NCBI GenBank assembly: GCA_964601205.1 | Contig: CAZRML010000022.1 | Coordinates: 1 to 32,684, forward strand | DNA length: 32,684 nt | Source of the DNA: JAQVEM01 sp964601205 | Lineage (GTDB): Bacteria; Actinomycetota; Humimicrobiia; Humimicrobiales; Humimicrobiaceae | Reading direction: 5' to 3' | In this document: positions 1 through 8,099 of the stretch, piece after piece | Layout: every line of letters starts with the position of its first letter | Position numbering within the stretch: position 1 is the first letter of the stretch | The notes under the pieces: model-generated | Databases searched by the model: none | What the model saw: only the letters and a program-made list of their open reading frames with translations | What the model was told of the DNA's origin: nothing | Program-made: the position numbers and the translations under genes

Positions 1-195
1 AATTAGGTGACTTTTTTCAATTATCACCATAAAATAATATTTAATATTTTATGCTTGGAGGAAGTTAAACTGTAAACACCAAGCTTAGATAGTACAAATA
101 AATGATAAGACAATTTTTAAAATGTAGTCTGGCATATAGATATTTCTTATAAACATAGTCAAATATAGCTAAGAAACTTAAATAAGAAATGAGAC
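1..195. other. AT-rich non-coding edge region
   Basis: I see no credible gene downstream of the ROK regulator. The stretch holds three small inverted repeats: GGTGA/TCACC near 6-28, an AT-only repeat ATAAAATA/TATTTTAT at 30-53, and GCTTGG/CCAAGC at 53-84 with a 20-nt loop. None is followed by a clear T-run on the minus strand, so none is a convincing terminator for the ROK transcript. Confidence 0.4.
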
Positions 196-1371
196 CTAAG
201 AAATGTAATTATCTATATATAAAAAATCTTTCAGAGGAAGAATGGAGGCACCCAGCACCGAGGCATCTTCTCCAAGTTTAGACAATAATAAATTGATATC
301 TTTCTTTTTTATAAAAAGATTATCTTCAAGAATTCTTGCTTTTAACGGCTTTATCAAATAGCTGCTGCTTATTTTAGCAATCTTACCACCTATAATTATA
401 TAATAAGGATCTATGGCCATTATTAAATTTATCAATCCTATCGACATATATTCCAGGTATTTATCTAAAGCTTTCTGTGCTTTTATATCCTTTAGCTTTA
501 GAAGATCTACAAATTCCTCAAGCGAATTAATCTTATTGCCTGCTTTACTATTATAATAACTTATTAATGCATCTATAGAGATATATGCATTCCAGCATCC
601 TCTTTTACCGCAAATACATTTCTTTCCATCTTTCTCAATAATCATATGGCCAAACTCTCCAGCCCTTTCATTATGACCTTTGTATAACTTGCCCCTGATA
701 ATTATACCGAACCCTACTCCTTCCACTATATAAACATACACCATATTTCTTTTGCTTTTCGCCACACCGAGTTTGGATTCTGCAAAAGCTGCGAGGTTGG
801 CATCATTCCCCATATAACATGGGAAATTAAACATGTTCTCATATTTACTAAAATCTAAATTTTTAATAAATAGATTTGGGCAGTATATAAGCAATTTTCT
901 TTTTTCGTCAACAATACCCGGGAATGAATAACCTATACCCAGTATCTTATCTTCAGAAATATCATGCTTGTATATTATTCTTTCAACACTGGAACGGACC
1001 TTATCCATAATATTATCAAAAAACCCCTTTTTATAGTCTGAATAGGAAACTTTTATATTTATATTATCTATAATTTCAGATTTTAAATTTGTAAGAACAA
1101 TGCGAATATAACTTGAATGAAAATCTACTCCAAAAGTAAATCTTGAATCGGCAATAAGACTGACATATACAGGCCTTCGTCCTCCCGTAGAGTTGGCTAA
1201 TTCTTCCTCCGAAACTACCTTCTCTAAGGAAAGCTCGCTAATTATGTTATTGACGGTCTGCAGGCTCAATCCTATCTCTTCAGAAACCTTTTTTTTTGTT
1301 AGCTTCTTGTTTCTTAAAAGAGCGTTAAGAATTATTTTCCTGTTGTAATTTCTTACATGCTTTTGATACAC
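196..1371 (-). CDS. ROK-family transcriptional regulator (NagC/XylR type)
   Basis: A 391-residue protein with an N-terminal winged helix-turn-helix (about residues 24-46) and a C-terminal ROK sugar-kinase-like domain. Visible motifs are GVDFH near 81, GNDANLAAFAE near 188-198, and the ROK zinc signature GHMIIEKDGKKCICGKRGCW near 241-260 (H242, C252, C254, C259). The HTH marks it as a regulator rather than a kinase. The start is GTG with an AGAGGAT ribosome site a few bases upstream. It lies 234 bp downstream of the sugar ABC permeases on the same strand. Such genes usually repress the neighbouring carbohydrate operon and are released by a sugar or sugar phosphate. That role is inferred from context; the effector is unknown. 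The residue after GCW is Asn where Glu is common. Confidence 0.88.
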   Translation of the reverse strand: MYQKHVRNYNRKIILNALLRNKKLTKKKVSEEIGLSLQTVNNIISELSLEKVVSEEELANSTGGRRPVYVSLIADSRFTFGVDFHSSYIRIVLTNLKSEIIDNINIKVSYSDYKKGFFDNIMDKVRSSVERIIYKHDISEDKILGIGYSFPGIVDEKRKLLIYCPNLFIKNLDFSKYENMFNFPCYMGNDANLAAFAESKLGVAKSKRNMVYVYIVEGVGFGIIIRGKLYKGHNERAGEFGHMIIEKDGKKCICGKRGCWNAYISIDALISYYNSKAGNKINSLEEFVDLLKLKDIKAQKALDKYLEYMSIGLINLIMAIDPYYIIIGGKIAKISSSYLIKPLKARILEDNLFIKKKDINLLLSKLGEDASVLGASILPLKDFLYIDNYIS

Positions 1372-1593
1372 AGCTTATCCTCTTAAATACGAGCAAATAA
1401 TTTATAAAAAAACTATCATACAATAAAAACTTAATCAATTAGTTTTATAAAGCATAGAAATCAATATTAGAATAAAATACTGACTTACTAACTTCATAAA
1501 TTCTGTCTATTTTCTATAATTTATTACAAATACAAAAAAACTCTAAAAACATAACATAGGAGAACCCATTCTGCTAACAATTAGAAAATAATA

Positions 1594-1611
1594 GGTTAGA
1601 ATTTTCTATCC
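1594..1611 (-). terminator. Weak hairpin at the end of the ABC permease operon
   Basis: An 18-nt imperfect inverted repeat (GGATAGAA / TTCTAACC on the minus strand, one mismatch) overlaps the stop codon of the second permease and is followed by TATTATTTTC. It may partly end the operon before the ROK gene. The stem is AT-rich and the T-run poor, so this is tentative. Confidence 0.25.
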
Positions 1612-2436
1612 TTTTACAGAACCAGCAAGCAGCCCCTTGACAATTAATTCCATAAAGAAAATATACATTAATAACACAGGGATTATTGAAATCATCACAC
1701 CTGCCATTTGAACATTCCAGGCAGCCACAGTGGTTCCTTTTAAATTTGCGATAGCTACAGTTAAAGGCATTGAAGAAACCCCACTGGTCAGTGTTAACCC
1801 ATACAAAAATTCATTCCATATGTTCGTGAACTGGAATACCGCTACCACTGCAAAACCGGGAAATGATAAAGGAAGAATAACCCTGAAAAACGCTCCTACA
1901 TTACTGCACCCATCTATTCTCGCACTTTCTATTATCTGAGTTGGTAATGTATCAAAATAATTCTTAAATAACAGTGTAGTAATTGGCATTCCGTAAGCTG
2001 TATGCACAAGAACAAGACCCGCATATGTATTATATAACCCTGTAGACCCCATAAATTTTACCAGGGGGATCAAGATTGACTGAGGCGCTATATAAAATCC
2101 CATTACTACAAAAAGCAATATTACGTTACTAAACTTAAATTGTAATTTCGAAAAAGCAAAACCCGACATAGCCCCTAACAACGCAGAAAGAGCTGTTGCG
2201 AAAAGGGTAAATATAACCGTATTTAACATTGGCCTTTTTATAATCTCAACCGCTTTTACATAATTGCTAAAGGTAGGGTCCTTTATAAACTGGACAGGGC
2301 CCCACATTAGTTCTTCATCAGTTTTTAACGAAGTATTTATGGCCGAATATATCGGGAAGATATAAAAAGCCAGAGCCATAATAAGAATTGTATATATCAT
2401 TATTTTTATTATTACTTTGCTTGCTTTTTCTTTCAT
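1606..2436 (-). CDS. Sugar ABC transporter permease, MalG-type (CUT1)
   Basis: An inner-membrane permease of 276 residues with about six hydrophobic segments; the first (about residues 10-30) contains the typical YxFPxxxAxxxSLK start of MalG-like subunits. The EAA loop that docks on the ATPase reads ESARIDGCSNVGAFFRVILPLSFPG (about residues 170-194), ending in the expected LP...PG. The start has a good AGGAAG site about 8 nt upstream. It follows its partner permease with a 12-bp gap, so the two form the heterodimeric channel. No ATP-binding subunit is encoded here; this subclass often shares an MsmX/UgpC-like ATPase encoded elsewhere. Confidence 0.92.
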   Translation of the reverse strand: MKEKASKVIIKIMIYTILIMALAFYIFPIYSAINTSLKTDEELMWGPVQFIKDPTFSNYVKAVEIIKRPMLNTVIFTLFATALSALLGAMSGFAFSKLQFKFSNVILLFVVMGFYIAPQSILIPLVKFMGSTGLYNTYAGLVLVHTAYGMPITTLLFKNYFDTLPTQIIESARIDGCSNVGAFFRVILPLSFPGFAVVAVFQFTNIWNEFLYGLTLTSGVSSMPLTVAIANLKGTTVAAWNVQMAGVMISIIPVLLMYIFFMELIVKGLLAGSVKG

Positions 2437-2448
2437 TTATAAAACTTC

Positions 2449-3321
2449 CTACTCATAATAACTACTTCTCCTCTTTATAAAGAAAGGTAAAATAATAATC
2501 ATAGAAATAACAAACATCACTATTCCTATAGCCGCTCCCTGACCGAACAAGTTCCTGTTGAATGTAACTTCATACATTAAGGTAGAAAGCACTTCTGAAG
2601 ACCTCCCGGGACCTCCTCCGGTTAATAAATATACCAGGTCAAAAACTTTAAGAGAGTACATAAGTAATATTATAAGCACAGTTAATGTTGCAGGTTTTTG
2701 CATTGGGATAACAATTTTAAAATATTCCTGGAATTTATTTGCCCCATCTATCCGGGCTGCTTCCCTGATGTCGTCAGAAACCCCGCTTATCCCTGCATAA
2801 TATACGAGGGTGGAAAACCCTGAAAATTGCCAGATATAAACTATAGCTATACACAACAAAGACTGCGTGCTTGAAGTAATCCAGGGCTGGGCATAAGACT
2901 GAAGACCAATTAATCTTAAAAGCGAGTTTATTACACCAACTTGAGGTGAGAACATCCATGCCCACATTGATGCAGACGCAACAAATGAAAATGACAAAGG
3001 CAATAAAAAAATTAATCTAAAAAATTTCTTTGCTACAACTTTAAAATCAAGTAATATCGCTAACATTAACCCCAGCGGAATAGTAGCTCCTACAAAGATT
3101 GCGCTTAGCTTTAATGTATTCAAAAGAGTCGTTTTGAACACAACATCTTTTGCAAACAATCTTATATAGTTTCCGAGCCCTATATAATCCCCGAAATAAC
3201 CTACATCTCTCCAATCCATTTGAGAGGCCTGAAAGCTCCACCCTATGAATCCGTAAACAAATAACGCAACCAGTAGCAGGGCGGGCGTGAGAAAAAATAA
3301 TAATTCCAGTCTTCTTTTCAT
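2449..3321 (-). CDS. Sugar ABC transporter permease, MalF-type (CUT1)
   Basis: A 290-residue membrane protein with six predicted transmembrane segments, beginning MKRRLELLFFLTPALL as MalF/UgpA-like permeases do. The EAA loop is EAARIDGANKFQEYFKIVIPMQKP (about residues 183-206). The family signature LTGGGPGRSSEVLSTLMYE follows near 235, a region conserved in CUT1 first permeases. It pairs with the MalG-like permease immediately downstream. The Shine-Dalgarno site is weak (AAAG upstream of the ATG), and a strong stem-loop sits just ahead of it, so its translation may be lower than that of the binding protein. The imported sugar cannot be told from the permease. Confidence 0.92.
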   Translation of the reverse strand: MKRRLELLFFLTPALLLVALFVYGFIGWSFQASQMDWRDVGYFGDYIGLGNYIRLFAKDVVFKTTLLNTLKLSAIFVGATIPLGLMLAILLDFKVVAKKFFRLIFLLPLSFSFVASASMWAWMFSPQVGVINSLLRLIGLQSYAQPWITSSTQSLLCIAIVYIWQFSGFSTLVYYAGISGVSDDIREAARIDGANKFQEYFKIVIPMQKPATLTVLIILLMYSLKVFDLVYLLTGGGPGRSSEVLSTLMYEVTFNRNLFGQGAAIGIVMFVISMIIILPFFIKRRSSYYE

Positions 3322-3344
3322 TTATTTGCTTTAAAATCTTTTCT

Positions 3345-3383
3345 GAGAAGGTAGATTTATATTGAATATAAATCTACCTTCTC
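3345..3383 (-). promoter_or_regulatory. Intercistronic stem-loop between binding-protein and permease genes
   Basis: A near-perfect 39-nt palindrome: GAGAAGGTAGATTTATATT pairs with its exact complement across one central base. In RNA this gives a stem of about 17-18 bp with a minimal loop. It starts 21 nt after the binding-protein stop codon and ends 23 nt before the permease start. The minus-strand downstream sequence AGAAAAGATTTT lacks an immediate T-run, so partial termination or 3'-end stabilisation of the binding-protein mRNA is more likely than full termination. Such structures are known in maltose-type operons to raise binding-protein levels over permease levels. Here that role is inferred. 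Confidence 0.75.
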
Positions 3384-3404
3384 TTCGTTCACTTCATTTT
3401 ATCA

Positions 3405-4715
3405 TTATTCAGAGAACACTTCATCGTATGCACTATCAAATCTGGCTAGCATATCGTCGCTAACTGATGGATTAAGCATGAACTCACTTAAAGCTGTACC
3501 GAATGATGACAGATATGCTTCCGGTGGACCACCAAACTGTGATTGAATCTTAGTAACATCTGATGCTCTGAACTTGTCCATTATCTCTATTGAAACCTCG
3601 TCATAGATTCCCTCAATAGGTGCATCCAGCCTTGGGGGAGTTGCACCTTTAATAGGACAGAATGCTGTTCCGGCTTCAGCTGTAGTAAGAAACTCAAGCC
3701 ACTTGGTAGCAACTATATTATCTACTCCTTCAGGAAGAACAAAACAATCCGAGTGACCTACAAATACAGTTGCTCCAGGGAAACTCTGGTAGCCATAATC
3801 TACATTTGCTTTTAAGCCAGATGCATCAAATAGACCTTTTGTCCAGTCACCCATTACAAAGAATGCTGCCTCACCTGTAGAAAGCAACTGACCGGCCTGA
3901 TCCCAGGTTAGGGCTCCATAATCCGAATTAATATATCCCTCATCCACTAATTTAGCTATAACCTCAAGACCACCTTTTAGAGCTTCACTTTCTGATATTT
4001 TTACTTCACCATTGTAAAGTTCCTGCAGGGCTTCCGGACCATCTGGCAGGCCAGATACTATTGCTTCAAAAAGTGTACCCAGCCAGAAATCCTGCCCTGA
4101 TCCAGATCCAACAGCAATTGGCGTATATCCTGCATCTTTGATTTTATCACATGCTGCATAAAGATCTTCAATTGATTCTACAGGCATCTGGACACCTGCA
4201 TCTTCAACAACATTCTTGTTGTACCAGAGAATATTGTTCTGCATAACATTTACAGGGATACCGTATAAGTCCCCATCTATAGTGCCCCAATCCAGAAGAT
4301 CCTGTGGAACATCAAAATCTGCTACCAAATCATTTAACGGCTGCAGAACACTCATAAATGATCTTATCATTCCTGTTCCGTAAGTTATCTGGAATGTGTC
4401 TGGCGGATCGCCTGCCATAATCATAGTCTTAATCTGAGCTCTGAGAACATCTCCACCACCTCCTGATACAGGATTCTCAACAATTTCTACATCGGGATAT
4501 TTCTCCAGAAAAGCAGAAAAAAGAGCGTCAATAGCTTCCTTCTCGCCACCTGCAGTCCACCAGTGGTAAATAACTAAATTGCCCTCAACTTCTTCTTCCT
4601 CGGCTTCTTCTTCCTCTACTTCAGCTACTTCTTCCTTACATCCTGCAAGTGAAAAGGTTGCTACTATAGATAGAATAAGTACCACAATTAACAACAAAAA
4701 TAATGACTTTTTCAT
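3405..4715 (-). CDS. Sugar-binding lipoprotein of a CUT1 ABC importer
   Basis: An extracytoplasmic solute-binding protein of 436 residues. A lipoprotein signal peptide (MKKSLFLLLIVVLILSIVAT) ends in lipobox LAGC, so C26 would be lipidated and tether the protein to the membrane. A strikingly acidic linker of Glu, Val and Ala (about residues 28-45) follows. The mature part is a family 1 solute-binding fold: VIYHWWTAGGEKEA near 49, GDPPDTFQ near 103, PVNVMQNNILWYNK near 154-167 and FFVMGDW near 274. The PVN...N.LWYNK segment recalls glucose/mannose-type binding proteins, but specificity is a guess. The ribosome site AAGGAGGA is the strongest in the operon. The protein delivers sugar to the two permeases encoded downstream. 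Confidence 0.92.
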   Translation of the reverse strand: MKKSLFLLLIVVLILSIVATFSLAGCKEEVAEVEEEEAEEEEVEGNLVIYHWWTAGGEKEAIDALFSAFLEKYPDVEIVENPVSGGGGDVLRAQIKTMIMAGDPPDTFQITYGTGMIRSFMSVLQPLNDLVADFDVPQDLLDWGTIDGDLYGIPVNVMQNNILWYNKNVVEDAGVQMPVESIEDLYAACDKIKDAGYTPIAVGSGSGQDFWLGTLFEAIVSGLPDGPEALQELYNGEVKISESEALKGGLEVIAKLVDEGYINSDYGALTWDQAGQLLSTGEAAFFVMGDWTKGLFDASGLKANVDYGYQSFPGATVFVGHSDCFVLPEGVDNIVATKWLEFLTTAEAGTAFCPIKGATPPRLDAPIEGIYDEVSIEIMDKFRASDVTKIQSQFGGPPEAYLSSFGTALSEFMLNPSVSDDMLARFDSAYDEVFSE

Positions 4716-4962
4716 TAAGCATTCCTCCTTTTTTATCTCATAAACACATTGGTAATAACTGCTTGACTTGCCTTAACTCCAATTGAGCTAAAGTCAAACA
4801 TCTCTTTTTTAATAAAATATTTTTCTTCTGAATATATTAAACACCTCCTTCCATCTTCCTGACTAAATTATTCTATAAGTAATAACTACATAGCTATTTG
4901 ATAAATAACTTATAAAAAAATATATAACTTAAAAATGCATCAATATTATTTATAAAAAAATA

Positions 4963-4991
4963 CTTTTAAAATATCTAAACTTTTAAGTCAA
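4963..4991 (-). promoter_or_regulatory. Candidate promoter of the sugar ABC operon
   Basis: On the minus strand TTGACT (4986-4991) is followed after 17 bp by TAAAAG (4963-4968), or after 16 bp by TTAAAA. The -35 is good and the -10 poor. It would give a leader of about 240 nt before the binding-protein start. Tentative because the region is very AT-rich. Confidence 0.25.
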
Positions 4992-5071
4992 ATAAAAATA
5001 GATCTATCTTAAAATGATAAAAAAGAAATATAAAAAAAGGGCTGAAATAAATATTCTTAAGTATAAGTTCA

Positions 5072-5118
5072 TTCTATCACCGGCTATCATTGATATTATT
5101 GATAACAATACGATAGAA
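5072..5118. promoter_or_regulatory. Nested inverted repeats, possible operator
   Basis: TTCTATC at 5072-5078 and GATAGAA at 5112-5118 form an outer inverted repeat. Inside lie the exact palindrome TATCATTGATA (5085-5095) and the near-palindrome TATTATTGATAACAATA (5094-5110). The cluster lies between the two transcription units, about 80-130 bp upstream of the candidate ABC promoter. It could be a regulator site, for instance for the ROK protein, or an RNA fold at the 3' end of the upstream gene. Confidence 0.3.
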
Positions 5119-5188
5119 ATAGTCCTAGAAATTGTTAGCTTTCATATATAAATACCTCTATAAATCCCCTCTTATGAAAAACCTTATA

Positions 5189-5944
5189 TTACATTTTGCC
5201 TGAAAGCCAGAGCAATACATTATGCCAGAACACACCATACGATTCCCAGGTAATAAATGCGGTTCCCCAGTGTTTCGAAAAATCAGACGTAAATGCCATT
5301 GTTTTTCCTTTTCCGTAATTACTGACAACTATAAACGGGTCACCGTTTATTTCTGCCAGTAAATCTGCATCTTTCTTAGCTGTTACTCTGTTATATCCTA
5401 AAAACACCGGCCAATTTTTACTTACATTTTTAAACAAAGGATGGCTTTCTTTAATGATCCCCGGTATGCAGCCCTGCGGCTTTTCCTCACGATCATCATA
5501 AGGGCTAATCTCTACAGGAAGTATTTCTTCTATTGGTGTACCATGATAACCTGCAATTGCTTTTTCCCCCTGGAAAGACGCCCATCCTCCTACCATGATA
5601 TATGACTTTCCTTTTTCAACATATTCTCTTATAGTCTCAAGCCTATCAGGCCCCATTGGGACAGTAAACATATCAGGATAGAGCTGAAGGGTATTTTTCC
5701 CACAGTCACTTGAAATAATCACATCATATTTGTTCATTTCTTCAATTGTTTTAGGGAAAGAAGTTAATGCAATATGGTTTGGCATGTGTTCTATTTCTAT
5801 ATCTTCGAACCTTGCCATTTCCTTTAAAAAATAAATTCCAAAATCCTCATAGCCCCCAAGATGAATCATGTCAAATCCCTTAATGTGCATCTTGAGCACA
5901 AACCATGTTTCACCTACTAGCAGTACTTTTATTTTCTCTTGCAT
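5189..5944 (-). CDS. Glutamine amidotransferase-like protein (PF07090/DUF1355 type)
   Basis: A 251-residue soluble protein resembling the class I glutamine-amidotransferase-like family often found beside sugar-uptake genes. Recognisable segments are KVLLVGETWFVLKMHIKGFD at the N terminus, KYDVIISSDCG, IREYVEKGKSYIMVGGWASFQG and the C-terminal YGKGKTMAFTSDFSKHWG with a Trp-rich end. The usual nucleophile elbow Cys is not evident: the GGWASF position carries Trp, so amidotransferase activity is doubtful. I set the start at the internal ATG at 5944, because GGAGAGGG lies 6 nt upstream of it. The ATG at 5959 begins inside that ribosome site's neighbourhood and has none of its own. A strong promoter lies upstream. 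A link to the sugar importer is inferred only from proximity. Confidence 0.75.
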   Translation of the reverse strand: MQEKIKVLLVGETWFVLKMHIKGFDMIHLGGYEDFGIYFLKEMARFEDIEIEHMPNHIALTSFPKTIEEMNKYDVIISSDCGKNTLQLYPDMFTVPMGPDRLETIREYVEKGKSYIMVGGWASFQGEKAIAGYHGTPIEEILPVEISPYDDREEKPQGCIPGIIKESHPLFKNVSKNWPVFLGYNRVTAKKDADLLAEINGDPFIVVSNYGKGKTMAFTSDFSKHWGTAFITWESYGVFWHNVLLWLSGKM

Positions 5945-6023
5945 TTCAACCCTCTCCATATTATTTTTAATGAATTAGACTAACTTTTAAATTAGATTTA
6001 TTTTGTCCTTCTATTTTAACTTA

Positions 6024-6052
6024 TTTATAACCTATATGTTTTACTTTGTCAA
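6024..6052 (-). promoter_or_regulatory. Sigma-70-type promoter of the amidotransferase-like gene
   Basis: On the minus strand TTGACA (6047-6052) and TATAAA (6024-6029) are separated by exactly 17 bp. The predicted transcript starts near 6017, about 73 nt upstream of the chosen ATG at 5944. This is a six-of-six -35 and five-of-six -10, so the gene is probably transcribed independently of the cysS operon. Confidence 0.7.
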
Positions 6053-6182
6053 GTCACTTTTTAAAGTAATTTTTATAAGCACTTTAATTTGTTTTGACAA
6101 AAAATATCTGCGAAGATACCAGGGGAGTAAAAAGTTGCCATATTTTCGCCGAATTCGTGGAAGATTCCAAAAAGGATATAAA

Positions 6183-6211
6183 CCATGATAGAGAGGAATT
6201 CTCTATCATGG
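6183..6211. terminator. Perfect 12-bp palindrome, possible terminator
   Basis: CCATGATAGAGA and its exact complement TCTCTATCATGG flank the loop GGAAT. On the minus strand the stem is followed by TTTATATCCTTTTT, a loose T-rich tail, so it may end the long operon whose last gene is cysS. On the plus strand the tail is GGTACTCGCTAAAAAAA, which is not terminator-like. A mobile-element end is an alternative. Confidence 0.45.
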
Positions 6212-6542
6212 GGTACTCGCTAAAAAAATAGATGTTATTTTATATACAACAGGCGACCCGATAACACCAGCCGGGTTAAAGATTATATGTAAAACGACCT
6301 ACAAGTAAAGTGAGATAAACACGAAAGTCCAGTAAAGTATCTCTATATATCAGAAATAATTGAACAGACAGGAGAATTTAATATCATACATAACAACAAT
6401 GACTTTCTGCCACTAACTTGTAGCAGATTGATAAAAAACCTGATGGTTGCAAAAATCCACTACTTTTCTTCACTATAAATTCTACCTGTTTGCAGGAAAT
6501 ATAATAAAACAACCCTAAATCAAAAACCAAAAGAAACTCAAT

Positions 6543-8042
6543 TTATTCCTTAATTTCCCAGATAGTGCCTTCCTTTCTATCTTCCAGCATGATTCCCCTT
6601 TTTTGAAGGTAATTTCTGATTTCATCTGATTTCTTAAAATCCTTCTTCTTTCTTGCAGCTTCTCTTTCTGCTATAAGCTTTTCTATTTCTTCTTTTGCTA
6701 ACTCCATTTTTGATTCAATATTTTCTGACACTCTTAAAATCTCTTTTTCAAAATTAAATCCCAGTATCTTTCCAAGTCCTATTATTTTTGAGTAAGCATC
6801 TTTAAGACTATTTTTTACAGACTCGTTAATCTGAAAATCAGGCTTCTGTATTATACTGTTTATACTCTTTATAAATTCGAAAACATCACCTATTGCTTTA
6901 GCTGAATTAAAATCATCATCCATTGAATTTTTAAAATCATTTTCAAATTTTTTTACTAAAGATTCCAGCTTTAGTGCAACTTCGCTTCCGGCCATTTTAC
7001 CTGCCGCCCCTTCTTTTTTTATTTCAGGTAGACATTCAGTCTGATTTACTAAAAAATCTATATTTTTTAGAGTATTGACAATTTTGTCCAGCGCTTTTTC
7101 AGCTTCATCCAGTTTTTCCATATTAAACTCCAGCGGACTTCTATAGTGAGTGGAAAGAATGTATATTTTTATGATATTGGCAGAATAAATTTTAAGCAGA
7201 TTTTTTAATATCCAGTTCTCTTTAAGACCGAGTGACTTCGACATCTTCCCTTCTCTTACCTCAATCATACCATTATGCATCCAGTATTTTACAAAATCAC
7301 CTTTGCCAGGAAAAGCCGCCTCTGACTGAGCTATTTCATTTTCATGGTGCGGGAATACTAAATCTATACCACCGCCATGTATGTCAATATTCGGGCCCAG
7401 CAGATTGGTTGCCATCGCAGAACACTCGATATGCCAGCCAGGTCTTCCTCTACCCCAGGGGCTTTCCCAGGAAGGTTCCCCTTTCCTGGCTTTTTTCCAC
7501 AGGGCAAAATCAATTTTATTTTTTTTCTTAAAACCTTCTTCCCCGCTATCTTTCATCTCATTTATATCCTGCCCGGATAATTTACCGTACCCGGGAAATT
7601 TATTTACCTCAAAATAAACATTTCCGTCAACTTCATAGCCGAACCCATTTTCAATAATTTTTTCTATAATATCTATTATTTCACCTATCATTTCCGTAGC
7701 CAGGGGCATCTTGCTGAAACCGCTTACCTCCAGAGTTTCCAGGTCTTCCAGAAAAGCATCTATATATCTTGAAGTTATCACGTTATAATCAACTTTTTCT
7801 TCCAGCGCCTTTTTTATTATCTTATCCTCGATATCAGTAATATTCTGAACATATTCCACCCTGTACCCCAGGTATTGAAGGTAATTTTTTACCATGTTAA
7901 AAACGATAACCGGCCTCGTATTGCCTATAGATATATAGTTGTAAACAGTAGGGCCACATACATACATCTTTACACAGTCCTTACTTAATGGCTCAAATAA
8001 TTCCTTTTTTCTTTGCAGAGTATTGTATATTTTTAAACTCAC
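6543..8042 (-). CDS. cysS: Cysteinyl-tRNA synthetase with altered HIGH motif
   Basis: Class I synthetase that charges tRNA-Cys in the cytoplasm, 499 residues (slightly longer than the usual 460-480). Domains run from the catalytic Rossmann fold to a helical anticodon-binding end with a C-terminal KKDFKKSDEIRNYLQKRGI segment typical of CysRS. Zinc ligands are present: C29 in CGPTVYNY, C207 in WHIECSAMA, H232 and E236 in HHENE. KMSKS is intact at 266-270. The HIGH motif, normally HIGN or HIGH, reads SIGN at 38-41: the first His is replaced by Ser (codon at 7929-7931). The start is GTG with AGGAGG 6 nt upstream. It is the last gene of the long greA-to-cysS cluster, after cysE, as in Bacillus. 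Confidence 0.95.
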   Translation of the reverse strand: MSLKIYNTLQRKKELFEPLSKDCVKMYVCGPTVYNYISIGNTRPVIVFNMVKNYLQYLGYRVEYVQNITDIEDKIIKKALEEKVDYNVITSRYIDAFLEDLETLEVSGFSKMPLATEMIGEIIDIIEKIIENGFGYEVDGNVYFEVNKFPGYGKLSGQDINEMKDSGEEGFKKKNKIDFALWKKARKGEPSWESPWGRGRPGWHIECSAMATNLLGPNIDIHGGGIDLVFPHHENEIAQSEAAFPGKGDFVKYWMHNGMIEVREGKMSKSLGLKENWILKNLLKIYSANIIKIYILSTHYRSPLEFNMEKLDEAEKALDKIVNTLKNIDFLVNQTECLPEIKKEGAAGKMAGSEVALKLESLVKKFENDFKNSMDDDFNSAKAIGDVFEFIKSINSIIQKPDFQINESVKNSLKDAYSKIIGLGKILGFNFEKEILRVSENIESKMELAKEEIEKLIAEREAARKKKDFKKSDEIRNYLQKRGIMLEDRKEGTIWEIKE

Positions 8043-8099
8043 CCGTATCCTCCTGAATGAAATTATATTTATTCTAATTTAATTACTGCATGAATTTTT

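Larger units (their letters stand above)
4716..5188. other. 473-bp AT-rich intergenic region upstream of the sugar importer
   Basis: No gene is visible. It should contain the promoter and operators of the ABC operon and the 3' end of the upstream gene. A weak minus-strand promoter (4963-4991) and a cluster of inverted repeats (5072-5118) are listed separately. A second TTGACT occurs at 4794-4799 on the minus strand without a good -10. Many A/T tracts make the rest uninformative. Confidence 0.6.
5945..6542. other. 598-bp gap with promoter, palindrome and possible gene scraps
   Basis: Besides the promoter (6024-6052) and palindrome (6183-6211), plus-strand reading shows two open stretches without start codons. 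One at 6192-6308 encodes KKIDVILYTTGDPITPAG and flanking residues. The other, at 6314-6478 in another frame, encodes YISEIIEQTGEFNIIHNNND and flanking residues. Both look more protein-like than random AT-rich DNA and resemble N-terminal segments of ThuA-type proteins, but in the wrong order. I cannot call a gene. The open frame at 6003-6188 looks like chance. Confidence 0.35.

Noticed and set aside
6003..6188. 61-codon plus-strand open frame in the gap upstream of the amidotransferase-like gene
   Set aside because: It overlaps the strong minus-strand promoter, has no ribosome site and its product is Phe/Lys-rich without family resemblance.
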